Of a DNA stretch of 48,387 nt, positions 17,938 through 26,013 are shown piece by piece; the stretch's first letter is position 1; each line of letters opens with the position of its first letter. This stretch comes from an uncultured Ruminococcus sp. (lineage in GTDB: Bacteria > Bacillota > Clostridia > Lachnospirales > Lachnospiraceae). Position numbers and translations under genes: made by a program. The stretch is from contig USFD01000013.1 in the NCBI GenBank assembly GCA_900553885.1, positions 1 to 48,387 on the forward strand, given 5' to 3'. A model generated the notes under the pieces. The model was not told the origin of the DNA. It ran no database searches and saw nothing but the letters and a program-made list of their open reading frames with translations.

Positions 17938-19146
17938 ATGAACAGCAGAAAAAAAGAACAGCTCAGATACCGTGTTTATGAAATACTTGAAGTACGGAGC
18001 GGACCGGATCCGGCGGCCCGTATTTATGATTTCGTCTACCTGATAACCATTATCCTGAATCTGGCGGTCAGTATTCTTTATACATATGAAAAATACCGGG
18101 TACGGTACGGCAGCCTGTTTCTTGTTCTGGAAAACATTACTGTCGCCATGTTCTGTCTGGACTATCTTCTCCGGATGTGGACGGCAAAATATGCTCATCC
18201 CGAATCCAGCGTCCCGAGAGCGGTCCGGAAATATATCCTTTCCTTTACCGGAATTGTGGACATGCTTTCCTTTCTGCCCTATTATCTGCCGATCTTCTTT
18301 CCCTCCGGAGCGGTGGCTTTCCGAATGCTGAGGATCATGCGGGTATTCCGGCTGTTCCGGATCAATTCCTACTATGATTCCTTCAAACTGATTACAGAAG
18401 TGCTGAACAGCAAACGCCAGCAGCTCTTCTCCTCTGTATTTACCATACTGATCCTTATGGTTGCGTCCAGCCTGTGTATGTACAGCCTGGAACACGAGGC
18501 ACAGCCGGAAGTATTTACCAATGCCTTTTCCGGCATCTGGTGGGCGGCCTCCACTCTGCTTACCGTCGGTTACGGGGATATCTATCCCATAACCACTCTC
18601 GGAAAACTGTTCGGTATTTTTATTACATTTCTGGGCGTGGGCATGGTGGCAATTCCTACCGGTATTATATCCGCGGGATTTGTGGACCAGTATTCCCGCA
18701 TCAAGCGGATGGCCGAATACGGCCGGGAGGAAGACGTACATTTTATCAAGATTCACCTTACCGCCCGGGATCCATGGATCAACAAAAGCATTGCCCAGCT
18801 TCACCTTCCGGAGAGAGTTATTGTAGCTGTAGTGCAGAGAAACCACCGGGTGCTTGTCCCCCGGGGAAGTCTTGTCCTCAGAGAGGACGATGTAATGGTT
18901 CTGGCGGCAGAATCCTTCCAGGATAAAGAGCATATCCGGCTGAAAGAGATTACTCTTCAGAAGAACAATCCCTGGAACGGGCACCGCATACGGGACCTGG
19001 ATATTTCCAGACATTCTGTTATTGTCCTTGTAAAACGAAGGGACAAAATTATGATTCCCAACGGGAACCTGCTCCTCAGAGAAGGCGATATGGTAATTCT
19101 GTATACGGAGATGCGGATTACGGAGGGAACGGAAATTGAGATATAA
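17938..19146 (+). CDS. Voltage-gated-like potassium channel with two TrkA-C domains
   Basis: A 402-residue six-helix ion channel. S1-S4 occupy about 20-150; S4 carries regularly spaced arginines in FRMLRIMRVFRLFR. The pore loop has the potassium selectivity filter TVGYGD near residue 210, followed by the S6 helix to about 245. Two tandem RCK C-terminal (TrkA_C) ligand-binding domains follow, with matching NGNLLLREGD / RGSLVLREDD ends, and there is no nucleotide-binding RCK_N domain. The longer frame from 17848 is rejected because GGGGGA sits 9 bases before the ATG at 17938 and S1 follows. It is the only plus-strand gene in the left 40 kb and probably sets potassium or membrane potential balance. 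Confidence 0.88.
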   Translation: MNSRKKEQLRYRVYEILEVRSGPDPAARIYDFVYLITIILNLAVSILYTYEKYRVRYGSLFLVLENITVAMFCLDYLLRMWTAKYAHPESSVPRAVRKYILSFTGIVDMLSFLPYYLPIFFPSGAVAFRMLRIMRVFRLFRINSYYDSFKLITEVLNSKRQQLFSSVFTILILMVASSLCMYSLEHEAQPEVFTNAFSGIWWAASTLLTVGYGDIYPITTLGKLFGIFITFLGVGMVAIPTGIISAGFVDQYSRIKRMAEYGREEDVHFIKIHLTARDPWINKSIAQLHLPERVIVAVVQRNHRVLVPRGSLVLREDDVMVLAAESFQDKEHIRLKEITLQKNNPWNGHRIRDLDISRHSVIVLVKRRDKIMIPNGNLLLREGDMVILYTEMRITEGTEIEI

Positions 19147-19170
19147 ATACAGTTACATATATCGGTTCAG

Positions 19171-19206
19171 AAAAAAAGGACAGCATTTTTGGTGTGCTGT
19201 CCTTTC
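19171..19206. terminator. Bidirectional terminator between channel and GntR genes
   Basis: Arms GGACAGCA and TGCTGTCC flanked by A-run and T-run, so the hairpin works in both directions between two convergent genes. The minus-strand U-tract has seven Ts. Confidence 0.8.
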
Positions 19207-19268
19207 CTCTGAATTTTATTCTTCATTCCCTCTGAAGTTCTGATCAGAGAATGCCGGATGGCCGGCAA

Positions 19269-19988
19269 TTATATAGAATAGTAATCTTTATTCTTCGAAA
19301 TATTTTCAATTCTCTTATGGAGATTCTCACTTAAAAGTCTTTTCAGTTTTTCTCCGTCCTTTTCCTTTAAAGCCTCTACGTAGCTCTGATGTTCTTCGAT
19401 CATTTTCTCAGCTTTTTCCCGGTTATTAATAAACTCCCGTCCGTAAATCAGTTTGAAAAATGACAGTGTATCCCACAAAGATTCTATTACCGCACATACA
19501 CGGTTCATCTTGCTGATTGAATAAATAGCAAAATGAAATTTTCTGTTCTGCAGATGGATCTCTTTTGCCTGCTGTTCCTCTCTGGATACGATCTCTACAT
19601 ATTCATGATGGATTCTCTCCAGATGACGGATATCATCATCTGTAACTTTGCGGCACGCTTCTTCCGCCGCCATAGGCTCCAGCATATGCCGCATCATATA
19701 AATCTGCAGGATATCATCCTGATTCAGTGTCACCAGTCTCATACCCACATAAGGAATAGACTCTGCCAGCCCCATCCTGACCAGACTGTTCAGCGCTTCC
19801 CGGATCGGCATCCTGCTGACCCCCAGCTGTCTGGCCAGATCTTCTGTATTGAGTTTATCCCCCATTTTCAGTTTTCCATCCATGATCCAGTCCATCAGCA
19901 CATTCAGAACCCTCATTGGCAGGGTATCTCTCTGAAGCATATCAGCATTTTCCTGGCTCATTGTCACGCGGCCGTTATTTTCTACCAT
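19269..19988 (-). CDS. GntR-family regulator with FCD domain
   Basis: A 239-residue FadR-type regulator. The N-terminal winged helix (about 17-85) contains MGDKLNTEDLARQLGVSRMPIREALNSLVRMGL. The C-terminal all-helical FCD ligand domain includes LEPMAAEEACRK, the metal-binding-type HLQNRKFHFAIY, and EEHQSYVEALKEKD. Regulators of this type usually sense an organic acid or sugar acid. It sits immediately after the aldolase operon and has its own promoter, so it is the best candidate regulator of the catabolic genes from 20175 to 25966. Confidence 0.88.
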   Translation of the reverse strand: MVENNGRVTMSQENADMLQRDTLPMRVLNVLMDWIMDGKLKMGDKLNTEDLARQLGVSRMPIREALNSLVRMGLAESIPYVGMRLVTLNQDDILQIYMMRHMLEPMAAEEACRKVTDDDIRHLERIHHEYVEIVSREEQQAKEIHLQNRKFHFAIYSISKMNRVCAVIESLWDTLSFFKLIYGREFINNREKAEKMIEEHQSYVEALKEKDGEKLKRLLSENLHKRIENISKNKDYYSI

Positions 19989-20060
19989 GGTATCATCCCC
20001 ACTCTTTCGATTTTCCTTCTCAAAGTCAAATTACTTCCTGTCCTGTCAGCTGTATCTACC

Positions 20061-20089
20061 ATTATAGACATTTCTCCCGATAATAACAA
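20061..20089 (-). promoter_or_regulatory. Promoter of the GntR gene
   Basis: TTGTTA and TATAAT on the minus strand, 17 bases apart. It follows the terminator of the aldolase operon, so the regulator is transcribed separately. Confidence 0.65.
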
Positions 20090-20135
20090 GTAAAAGAAAC
20101 ACCTTTTTGAGCCCAGCCGCTGCCATTTATGTTGT

Positions 20136-20166
20136 AAAAAAGGAGCCGCACTTCTGTACGGCTCCC
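20136..20166 (-). terminator. Terminator of the KdgT-to-HPr-like operon
   Basis: Arms GGAGCCG and CGGCTCC with a short loop, followed on the minus strand by six Ts, 9 bases after the last stop codon of the operon. Confidence 0.85.
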
Positions 20167-20174
20167 TGTGTGTT

Positions 20175-20420
20175 TTATGACTGTTTCTCTTCTTCTGCGA
20201 GGAAACGGCATATTTTCTGAAGATCCTCTTCTTCGCTTGCCACGATTTCCAGATGAAGTTCATCCTGCCGTGAGAAGATCTGTCCCATTGACAGGTACTG
20301 ACACAGCTTGGATTTCAGATTCAGCCTGTCGCCTTCTCCGGTAAGCAGTTCCACTCTTCCCTTACATGAATCAATGATTTTAAAAAACTCCTGAGTGTTT
20401 GATATTTTTTCTATTTTCAT
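20175..20420 (-). CDS. HPr-like small protein without the phosphorylatable histidine
   Basis: An 81-residue protein, last gene of the five-gene catabolic operon. The core GRVELLTGEGDRLNLKSKLCQYLSM and the C-terminal DLQKICRFLAEE align with strands and helices of HPr (compare the NLKSIMGVMSL region around its regulatory serine). The residues of HPr that carry the active His15 are replaced by IIDSCKG, so it cannot accept phosphate from enzyme I in the usual way. A start at 20453 is open, but the ATG at 20420 follows AAAGGCGG and avoids overlap with the aldolase. Its job is unknown; it could tie the operon to sugar status by protein binding. The fold assignment is from reading the sequence. Confidence 0.55.
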   Translation of the reverse strand: MKIEKISNTQEFFKIIDSCKGRVELLTGEGDRLNLKSKLCQYLSMGQIFSRQDELHLEIVASEEEDLQKICRFLAEEEKQS

Positions 20421-20433
20421 ATTCTGCCCGCCT

Positions 20434-21039
20434 TTATATTCCCAGTTTTTCAACCAGTTTATCTAAAATAGCAACCTGAGCGGTCTCTTCAATCAATTCA
20501 GCAGTGTGTTCCGCCTCCAGCGGTCCTTTGCCCATTGCCACGATGCCGTGATCCGCCAGCAGAAAGGCCGGAATATCCGGATACTTCCGGAACATTTCCT
20601 CTACCATGGGAACGTCCTCCGGTCTTACCATAGCTGCATGTACATCCAGGTTCGGAATGTCCGACGGCATCTTTAATCTGGAATGCCATGTAACTCTCGG
20701 CAGATCCTTCTTAGAGGAAGACCAGCCTATGGCGTAAGGTGCGTGAACATGCACAACAGCGTTCACATCTTCTCTCATTTTATAGATATACCCATGAAGC
20801 AGAGCCTCCCGTGTCGGTTTTCCGTTTCCCTCGATCAGATTTCCGTCAAAATCTGTGATCAGAAATCCTTCCGGAGTACAATCACCAAGAGAACCGCCGC
20901 TGGCTTTCACCAGCATGGTTTCTGTTCCCGGTATTCTGGCGCTTACATTTCCACCGCTCCCGGTCTGTATGCCTCTATTATAAGCCCTTTCACTTGCCGT
21001 CACAAGTTTTTTTGCGATTTCGTAGATATCCGCGTTCAT
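20434..21039 (-). CDS. Class II aldolase/adducin family (fuculose-phosphate-aldolase-like)
   Basis: A 201-residue zinc-dependent enzyme that either cleaves a ketose phosphate to a triose-type product or decarboxylates a 3-oxo sugar-acid phosphate. The phosphate-binding GSGGNVSAR is near residue 27, and the zinc ligands lie in VVHVHAPYA (His-x-His near 92-94) and ADHGIVAMG near 160. The family usually has about 210-230 residues, so it is near full length. GAGGTG precedes the ATG. It lies 27 bases after the Tm-1-like gene in a polycistron with a KDG-type permease. The described tetronate enzyme OtnC is in this family and is a reasonable analogue; the exact substrate is not readable. Confidence 0.85.
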   Translation of the reverse strand: MNADIYEIAKKLVTASERAYNRGIQTGSGGNVSARIPGTETMLVKASGGSLGDCTPEGFLITDFDGNLIEGNGKPTREALLHGYIYKMREDVNAVVHVHAPYAIGWSSSKKDLPRVTWHSRLKMPSDIPNLDVHAAMVRPEDVPMVEEMFRKYPDIPAFLLADHGIVAMGKGPLEAEHTAELIEETAQVAILDKLVEKLGI

Positions 21040-21066
21040 AGTTTCACCTCATCCTGTTCCAATCTG

Positions 21067-22323
21067 CTAACTCTCATAGGAAAAATCTTTGGGAAGTTTT
21101 CCTCTGATCTTCATCTCTTCAATGATATAGTGTGCTGCTTTTATTCCGAACTCTTTTGTGTCCAGATTGTGGGGAATCACGATTACTTCAATATTATCAT
21201 TGACATTGTCAATGATTGTCTGAATCAGCACAGAATCGCTTTCCGGTGAATATAACTCCTCGCCCTTTTCTGTGTTATGGCGCATTCCCTTTGTGGGAAC
21301 CAGAAGTTTCACAGGATATGTTACTTTGCTGAGTCTTTCCGCCACAATCTCTCCCAATGCTTTCGCTTCTTCGGGAAGGATCTTGATATGTGCTGTATTG
21401 GCATTGTGCAGCATGTATTTTCTTTCATCCATTCTGGCCGGCAGTTCATTTGTACTGAAATCAACAAAATCCAGACCGCCGAGACTGATAACCAGCGGGA
21501 TCTTCTTATCGACTGATTTTACCAGTCTTGTATTGGCAGCTTCTCCATAGGAAAATCCGCCGCCGAAATATTCACTCGTAAGTTCATGGAGGGTAAGGTC
21601 CAGAATTCCGTCTACAAGACCTTCCTCTGCCATCTTCTCCATTGTCGCACCGCCTACGCCTGTGGCATGGAATCCGATTACTTCAAGGCCGACTCTTTCC
21701 AGTTCCTCAACTGCTGCCACGGCCCCGTTATTTGTTACCCCCATCAGAGTAACTGCCACTACCGGCTTGTCCCCTTTTTTCAGCACATGTCCTGCACTTT
21801 TCACCATGCCCACACAGGCAGCGCAGGCATTTGCAATAACCTGGCGTGTAACAATATTCATACCGGTAAAGTCACAGATTGCCGGCATAACCATGATATC
21901 CTTATCACCTACGACAAGTTCAAACTTTCTCGTTCCGCTTGCAACTGTGGTAGCCATCACCTTCGGGAATCCGATCGGCAGCTTCTGCATGGCATTGGCA
22001 GCCATCACCGTATTCTGAAGACCTCCCACGGATATAATGCCGTCGATTCTGCCCTCCTGGTAAAGTTTTTCAACATATGCGGCTACGGCGTCCTTCATGA
22101 AATCAATCTTTTCGCCTTTTGTCTTCGGTTCCAGTTCTTCCCAGGGTGTTCCGTATGCCTCAACGATTTCTTCTCTTGAAATATCATAGTTTTCGGAGGG
22201 CGACGGCCCTGTTGCTGTATTCAGCACCAGAGCCTCCAGTCCTTCTTTTTTTATAAAATCACTGATAAATTTTGCTTCTTTCGCTTTTGTATCACAGCTT
22301 TCAATGACAGCTATTGTTTTCAT
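21067..22323 (-). CDS. Tm-1-like ATP-binding protein (UPF0261 family)
   Basis: A 418-residue cytoplasmic protein. The N-terminal motif KTIAVIESCDTKAKEAKFI, the IDGIISVGGLQNTVMAANAMQKLPIGFPK block and the C-terminal VKLLVPTKGMR segment are typical of the UPF0261/Tm-1-like family, whose bacterial reaction is not established. The tomato Tm-1 protein binds ATP through this domain. The family is often found beside sugar-acid genes. Here it is between a metallo-lactonase-like gene and an aldolase-like gene, and no conventional sugar kinase occurs in the cluster. It is therefore a candidate ATP-dependent step of the pathway (inference). GGAG lies 10 bases before the ATG. Confidence 0.85.
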   Translation of the reverse strand: MKTIAVIESCDTKAKEAKFISDFIKKEGLEALVLNTATGPSPSENYDISREEIVEAYGTPWEELEPKTKGEKIDFMKDAVAAYVEKLYQEGRIDGIISVGGLQNTVMAANAMQKLPIGFPKVMATTVASGTRKFELVVGDKDIMVMPAICDFTGMNIVTRQVIANACAACVGMVKSAGHVLKKGDKPVVAVTLMGVTNNGAVAAVEELERVGLEVIGFHATGVGGATMEKMAEEGLVDGILDLTLHELTSEYFGGGFSYGEAANTRLVKSVDKKIPLVISLGGLDFVDFSTNELPARMDERKYMLHNANTAHIKILPEEAKALGEIVAERLSKVTYPVKLLVPTKGMRHNTEKGEELYSPESDSVLIQTIIDNVNDNIEVIVIPHNLDTKEFGIKAAHYIIEEMKIRGKLPKDFSYES

Positions 22324-22361
22324 TCGCTTCCATCTCCTCTTTTAAGCAGATACAGGATCTC

Positions 22362-23366
22362 CTAGCTAAAACTGAAATATTTTGTTTTCGCCTTTTCTGC
22401 CGCCTTCTTTGCATCTTTATCAACAATTGCTGTTTTGTATTCATCAAATACAAAGTCTGTATCTTTTTTACCGATTACAGGAATCTTATTGTCATGGGAG
22501 TTTTCATATTTTTCTACAGCTGCTGATAAAATTACATCATGTGCAAGCAGAAGGTGTTTGTGGGGATCCACATTTGCTTCCTTGCAGCGGCGCAGTGTAT
22601 CGCGGATTGTCTGCCATGATGCAACAATATCCACATATCTTCCCGGAGGACAGATATCATAGTGCAGATCGTTCTGCATATCTTCCGGCGCGTCAATATT
22701 TCCCATTACGAATACGGAATCTCCGACGCAGAAGTACGGTCCGTCTTCTGTCTGAACAACAACTGTCATATGTCCGGGGCAATGTCCGAAAGATTCAAAT
22801 ACGCTGACGCCCGGCGCGATTTCCACTTCGCCTTTAACAGTCTCAAAACGCTCATATACTCCCGGCTGATCATAAGGAGCAATAAATTTATCTCCGCATG
22901 TTACATCTCCGTCTTTTGCGATAATCGGACGGCAGTAGGATTTATAGTGCAGCGGAACCGGATTATGTGCATAATTCCATTCTACTTCATTGCAGATAAA
23001 ACGTGCTTTTGTAAATTTTTCCAGATAGAAAATATGATCCCAGTGAAGATGTGTAAACAGTACAATATCAACATCTGACGGTTTGTAGCCAACCTGTGCC
23101 AGTCTGGATTCAATATCGTCAATTCCCGGTCTCTGAAGAGACGGTCCGTGATGATACTTATCTGCGTGCTCTGTCCAGGACATTCCTGTATCTACCAGAA
23201 TCAGCTGATCTCCGCCTTCAATCAGGAATGTGAAGTCCGGAAGCTGATCGGACTCATTTGTGATTCCCAGTTTCTCTACATATTTTTTACATGAAAAATG
23301 GTACCAGTACTCCAGCGGCTTTGTCGGAATGTATCCGGAATTAAGTGGTCTGATTGTTAATGACAT
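22362..23366 (-). CDS. Metallo-beta-lactamase-fold hydrolase (N-acyl-homoserine lactonase-like)
   Basis: A 334-residue zinc hydrolase. The dinuclear motif is seen as THLHWDH near residue 105, with further ligands in FGHCPGHM, CVGDSVF and LLAHDV. It resembles the AiiA-type lactonase branch of the MBL superfamily, although it is longer than the usual 250-residue quorum quenchers because of extra segments. In this operon it is more likely to open a sugar lactone or a related cyclic ester than an acyl-homoserine lactone. It is 38 bases upstream of the Tm-1-like gene and 70 bases downstream of the permease gene. Confidence 0.8.
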   Translation of the reverse strand: MSLTIRPLNSGYIPTKPLEYWYHFSCKKYVEKLGITNESDQLPDFTFLIEGGDQLILVDTGMSWTEHADKYHHGPSLQRPGIDDIESRLAQVGYKPSDVDIVLFTHLHWDHIFYLEKFTKARFICNEVEWNYAHNPVPLHYKSYCRPIIAKDGDVTCGDKFIAPYDQPGVYERFETVKGEVEIAPGVSVFESFGHCPGHMTVVVQTEDGPYFCVGDSVFVMGNIDAPEDMQNDLHYDICPPGRYVDIVASWQTIRDTLRRCKEANVDPHKHLLLAHDVILSAAVEKYENSHDNKIPVIGKKDTDFVFDEYKTAIVDKDAKKAAEKAKTKYFSFS

Positions 23367-23436
23367 AATGAATTCCTCTCTTTCTTATAATTATATATTT
23401 TTGTTATTATGTAACCTGAATTAAATACTGTACAAT

Positions 23437-24450
23437 TTATCCTTCCGCCTGTTTTTCTTTTTCCCTTTCAGCGATTGCTTCATCAGAATAAATTCCCAGT
23501 TTCTTTCTCCGCATTCTCTTATCCAGAAATGCGGTAATCATAGGTGCGGTAAACGCGGTAACGATTGCTGCCACGGCAAGCTGTGCGGTTGCCGAATTTG
23601 CATAAGGTTTCCATGTGGCATCCATTTCTGCCAGAGAAGCCGGTACGCTTGTTGCGTTCGCCGCAGTTGTTCCGATTGCGGCTCCCATTGCATTTCTCTT
23701 CTTTTTCGGCAGACACAGCTGGAACAGGAAGTAGAATACAAATGCAGTCAGTGCTGATACGATTGCCAGAATAATTCCTGCGGCTCCGCCTTCAACCAGG
23801 CTTGTAAGACTCATGCCTGCGCCGATAGGAATCATCATAAAGAATGTAATCGTGGGCAGAGACTTCTGTGCAAGATCCCGGAATGCTTCATCCAGATTTC
23901 CCCATACAATACCGATAATCAGCGGAATCAGTGTTGCGATAAATGCTTCCAGAGGAATCGAAGCCATACCGGCGGTTCCCATTGCAATCATGGTGAAGAA
24001 CGGTCCGTCATTCAGTGACAGAATGGAAATTGCTCCTGCATCACTTTCATCACCATACTGCTGAGCGAGTCCCAGATACAGGCCTCCTGCCGAATTGGTA
24101 ATGCCGGCAATAATCGCCATGGGCGTGATTCCTGCAATTCCGGCTGTCCCGCAGACCTTTGCCACAAGCAGACCCAGCGCAACACCAAGAAGGAACTTCA
24201 TCAAAGTTAAAACAAAACCTTTATAAAGCGGCAGGCCGATCTTTTTAACGTTGATGGACGCTCCGTTGAGCAGGAGAAACATTCCCAGCAGACAGTTGGT
24301 TCCTGTCTTGAACATGCCTGATGTGAATCCGCCGAGTTCCAGCACATCGGGAATAAATGTGTTGCAGATAACACCGATCAGCATGGGGACGATAATCAGG
24401 CCGCCCGGAATTCTCTGCATGAGTCTCAGAAAACTTTTTTTCTCCTTCAT
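23437..24450 (-). CDS. 2-keto-3-deoxygluconate permease family transporter
   Basis: A 337-residue membrane protein of the KdgT family, a proton symporter for acid sugars. About ten hydrophobic segments can be traced. Family landmarks are MQRIPGGLIIVPMLIGVICNTF at the N-terminus, GMFLLLNGASI, and the central AIIAGITNSAGGLYLGLAQQYGDESDAGAISILSLNDGPFFTM (quoted in parts). It is the first gene of the five-gene operon, with GGAG 6 bases before its start and a near-perfect promoter upstream. Its presence argues that the pathway substrate is an acid sugar taken up unphosphorylated. KDG itself is unlikely because no KDG kinase or aldolase of the classic type is nearby. Confidence 0.87.
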   Translation of the reverse strand: MKEKKSFLRLMQRIPGGLIIVPMLIGVICNTFIPDVLELGGFTSGMFKTGTNCLLGMFLLLNGASINVKKIGLPLYKGFVLTLMKFLLGVALGLLVAKVCGTAGIAGITPMAIIAGITNSAGGLYLGLAQQYGDESDAGAISILSLNDGPFFTMIAMGTAGMASIPLEAFIATLIPLIIGIVWGNLDEAFRDLAQKSLPTITFFMMIPIGAGMSLTSLVEGGAAGIILAIVSALTAFVFYFLFQLCLPKKKRNAMGAAIGTTAANATSVPASLAEMDATWKPYANSATAQLAVAAIVTAFTAPMITAFLDKRMRRKKLGIYSDEAIAEREKEKQAEG

Positions 24451-24483
24451 CGTTTCTCTCCTTTCTTTCCTGTTCGATACCTT

Positions 24484-24511
24484 TTTGGATTTTGGATATC
24501 GGATATTGGAT
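24484..24511 (-). repeat. Four 7-bp tandem repeats in the kdgT leader
   Basis: TTTGGAT, TTTGGAT, ATCGGAT, ATTGGAT in perfect heptad register, between the -10 box and the ribosome binding site. The same type of repeat occurs at 25981-26001 in the other operon of the cluster. Confidence 0.75.
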
Positions 24512-24531
24512 ACGATTTATTTTGTGACTTA

Positions 24532-24560
24532 ATAATAGCACCGGAAATATACTTTGTCAA
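24532..24560 (-). promoter_or_regulatory. Promoter of the KdgT-MBL-Tm1-aldolase-HPr-like operon
   Basis: TTGACA and TATTAT on the minus strand with a 17-base spacer containing TTCCGGTG. The same spacer word occurs in the RpiB-TIM promoter at 26014-26042. Confidence 0.8.
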
Positions 24561-24640
24561 TTACGTGAATTTTTACAAATAATTTAAGGTTTTTTTGTGC
24601 ATTTTTACTTTCAAAGATTTGAGGGATCCAGACAGCGTAC

Positions 24641-24676
24641 AAAAAAAGGAATCCTTTTTACAGGACTCCTTTTTCA
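24641..24676 (-). terminator. Terminator of the RpiB-TIM operon
   Basis: Arms AAAGGAGTCC and GGATTCCTTT with a run of Ts on the minus strand, 25 bases after the TIM-like stop codon. Confidence 0.8.
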
Positions 24677-24701
24677 AATCTGTTTTCTGAACTCTGACGG
24701 A

Positions 24702-25493
24702 TTATACCGGTAATGTTCCGTGCCCGGCACTTGCTATCGCACTGCGGATTAACTTATCAAAATCCTCCGCATTCCATGCGGATCTGCCGACAAACAGGCC
24801 GTCAATGGACGGCTGCACAATCAGCTGGTCCGCATTTCCCGGATTTACACTGCCGCCGTACAGTACAGGGATCTTACTTCCTTCTTCCGGGAAGATCTCT
24901 TCCAGTGTATCTTTAATCACTCTGTGCATTTCTTCCGCATATCCGGCAGTTGCCGGGGTACCGTTTACTCCGATGGACCAGACCGGCTCATAGGCCACCC
25001 ATATCTTCCCGGCGTCCTGCTGATCCACGCCGTAGAAACCGATCTTCAGCTGAGTTCTTAAAACCTCCGCACTGATTCCGTACTGCTTCTGTTCCGCTGT
25101 TTCTCCAATACAAAGAAGAGTCTGAAAGCCATGCTTCAGGGCAGTCTTTACCTTTCTGTTTTCTTCCTCATCTGTTTCTCCGAATACATGGCGCCGCTCG
25201 GAATGTCCGATCATAACAAGCTGCACGCCTGCCTCTTCCAGCATAGAAGGTGAGATTTCCCCTGTATACTGCCCCTGTTCCTCCCAGCACATATTCTGGG
25301 CGCCTATTTTTATCCCCCGGCCAGTACAGCAGGCTGCTGCATTCTGCAGGGAAGTATAGGAAGGGATTATAAAAAGCTCTATCTCTTCTCTGCTGATATC
25401 CTTTGTTTTTTCAGCCAGTTCCCGGAGATATTCCGTTGTGGCAGTAATTCCCTTATACATTTTCAGATTGCTGCCAAAATATAATTTTTTCAT
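24702..25493 (-). CDS. Triosephosphate-isomerase-family sugar phosphate isomerase
   Basis: A 263-residue TIM barrel with all catalytic residues: Asn9/Lys11 in GSNLKMYKG, His near 97 in VMIGHSERR, Glu near 170 in VAYEPVWSIG, and the phosphate loop LYGGSVNPGN. It is divergent from the housekeeping TpiA (for example NLKMYKG in place of NWKMNKT) and is encoded with an RpiB-type isomerase. A TIM-family plus RpiB-family pair is known for L-erythrulose-1-phosphate / D-erythrulose-4-phosphate isomerases (LerI/DerI, EryH/EryI) in tetritol catabolism. That function is a better guess than glycolysis. It starts 33 bases after the RpiB-type gene. Confidence 0.82.
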   Translation of the reverse strand: MKKLYFGSNLKMYKGITATTEYLRELAEKTKDISREEIELFIIPSYTSLQNAAACCTGRGIKIGAQNMCWEEQGQYTGEISPSMLEEAGVQLVMIGHSERRHVFGETDEEENRKVKTALKHGFQTLLCIGETAEQKQYGISAEVLRTQLKIGFYGVDQQDAGKIWVAYEPVWSIGVNGTPATAGYAEEMHRVIKDTLEEIFPEEGSKIPVLYGGSVNPGNADQLIVQPSIDGLFVGRSAWNAEDFDKLIRSAIASAGHGTLPV

Positions 25494-25525
25494 TTTTCTG
25501 TCACCTTTACTTATAAATCTCCTGA

Positions 25526-25966
25526 TTATCTGTTCTGATCATATTCAACAAATGCGTCTACCTTCGGCTGGGACGGACAGCCAGGCACAAATTCATTGGT
25601 TAAAAATGCGTCTACCAGCTCCTCACGCACTTTACTTCCGGTAGTAAATGCTCCCATACAGATAATATTCGCGTCATTGCTTAACCTGGCGCGCTGCGCT
25701 GAATACACATCAGATACAAGAGCCGCATATGCTCCCTTCACTTTATTTGCAGCCAGACTTACACCGATTCCTGTGCCGCAGATCAGAATTCCCCTGTCGT
25801 ACTCCTTTGCCGCAACACTCTCGGCTACTTTAATGGCAGTGTGCGCATAAATCGGGTCTTCACTTCCGAAATCCGTAACTGAGCCATACCCTTTCTCTTC
25901 AATATACTTGATTAATTCCTCTTTTGCTGCCTGTGCATTCGGGTCACATCCAATTGCTATTTTCAT
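25526..25966 (-). CDS. RpiB/LacA/LacB-family sugar phosphate isomerase, DerI-like
   Basis: A 146-residue isomerase. The nucleotide-like fold starts MKIAIGCDPNAQAAKEEL, and the active cysteine lies in ILICGTGIGVSLAANK near residue 66. Ribose-5-phosphate isomerase B has a ring-opening histidine in its RxSREHN segment. Here the segment reads RARLSNDAN, so that histidine is absent and a different sugar phosphate is likely. The CDPNA start and the SNDAN segment are features I associate with D-erythrulose-4-phosphate isomerases; this is from memory of the family. AGGAGG lies before the ATG. It is the first gene of a two-gene operon with the TIM-like isomerase. Confidence 0.82.
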   Translation of the reverse strand: MKIAIGCDPNAQAAKEELIKYIEEKGYGSVTDFGSEDPIYAHTAIKVAESVAAKEYDRGILICGTGIGVSLAANKVKGAYAALVSDVYSAQRARLSNDANIICMGAFTTGSKVREELVDAFLTNEFVPGCPSQPKVDAFVEYDQNR

Positions 25967-25980
25967 TTTTACTCCTCCTT

Positions 25981-26001
25981 TTTGGATATTGGATATTGGA
26001 T
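25981..26001 (-). repeat. Three 7-bp tandem repeats in the RpiB leader
   Basis: TTTGGAT, ATTGGAT, ATTGGAT in heptad register, ending ACG as in the kdgT copy. The position between -10 box and ribosome binding site is also the same. Confidence 0.75.
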
Positions 26002-26013
26002 ACGTTTTTAATT

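Noticed and set aside
17827..19014. Minus-strand frame opposite the channel gene
   Set aside because: The plus strand carries a clear TVGYGD channel with a ribosome binding site; the opposite frame has no recognisable protein.
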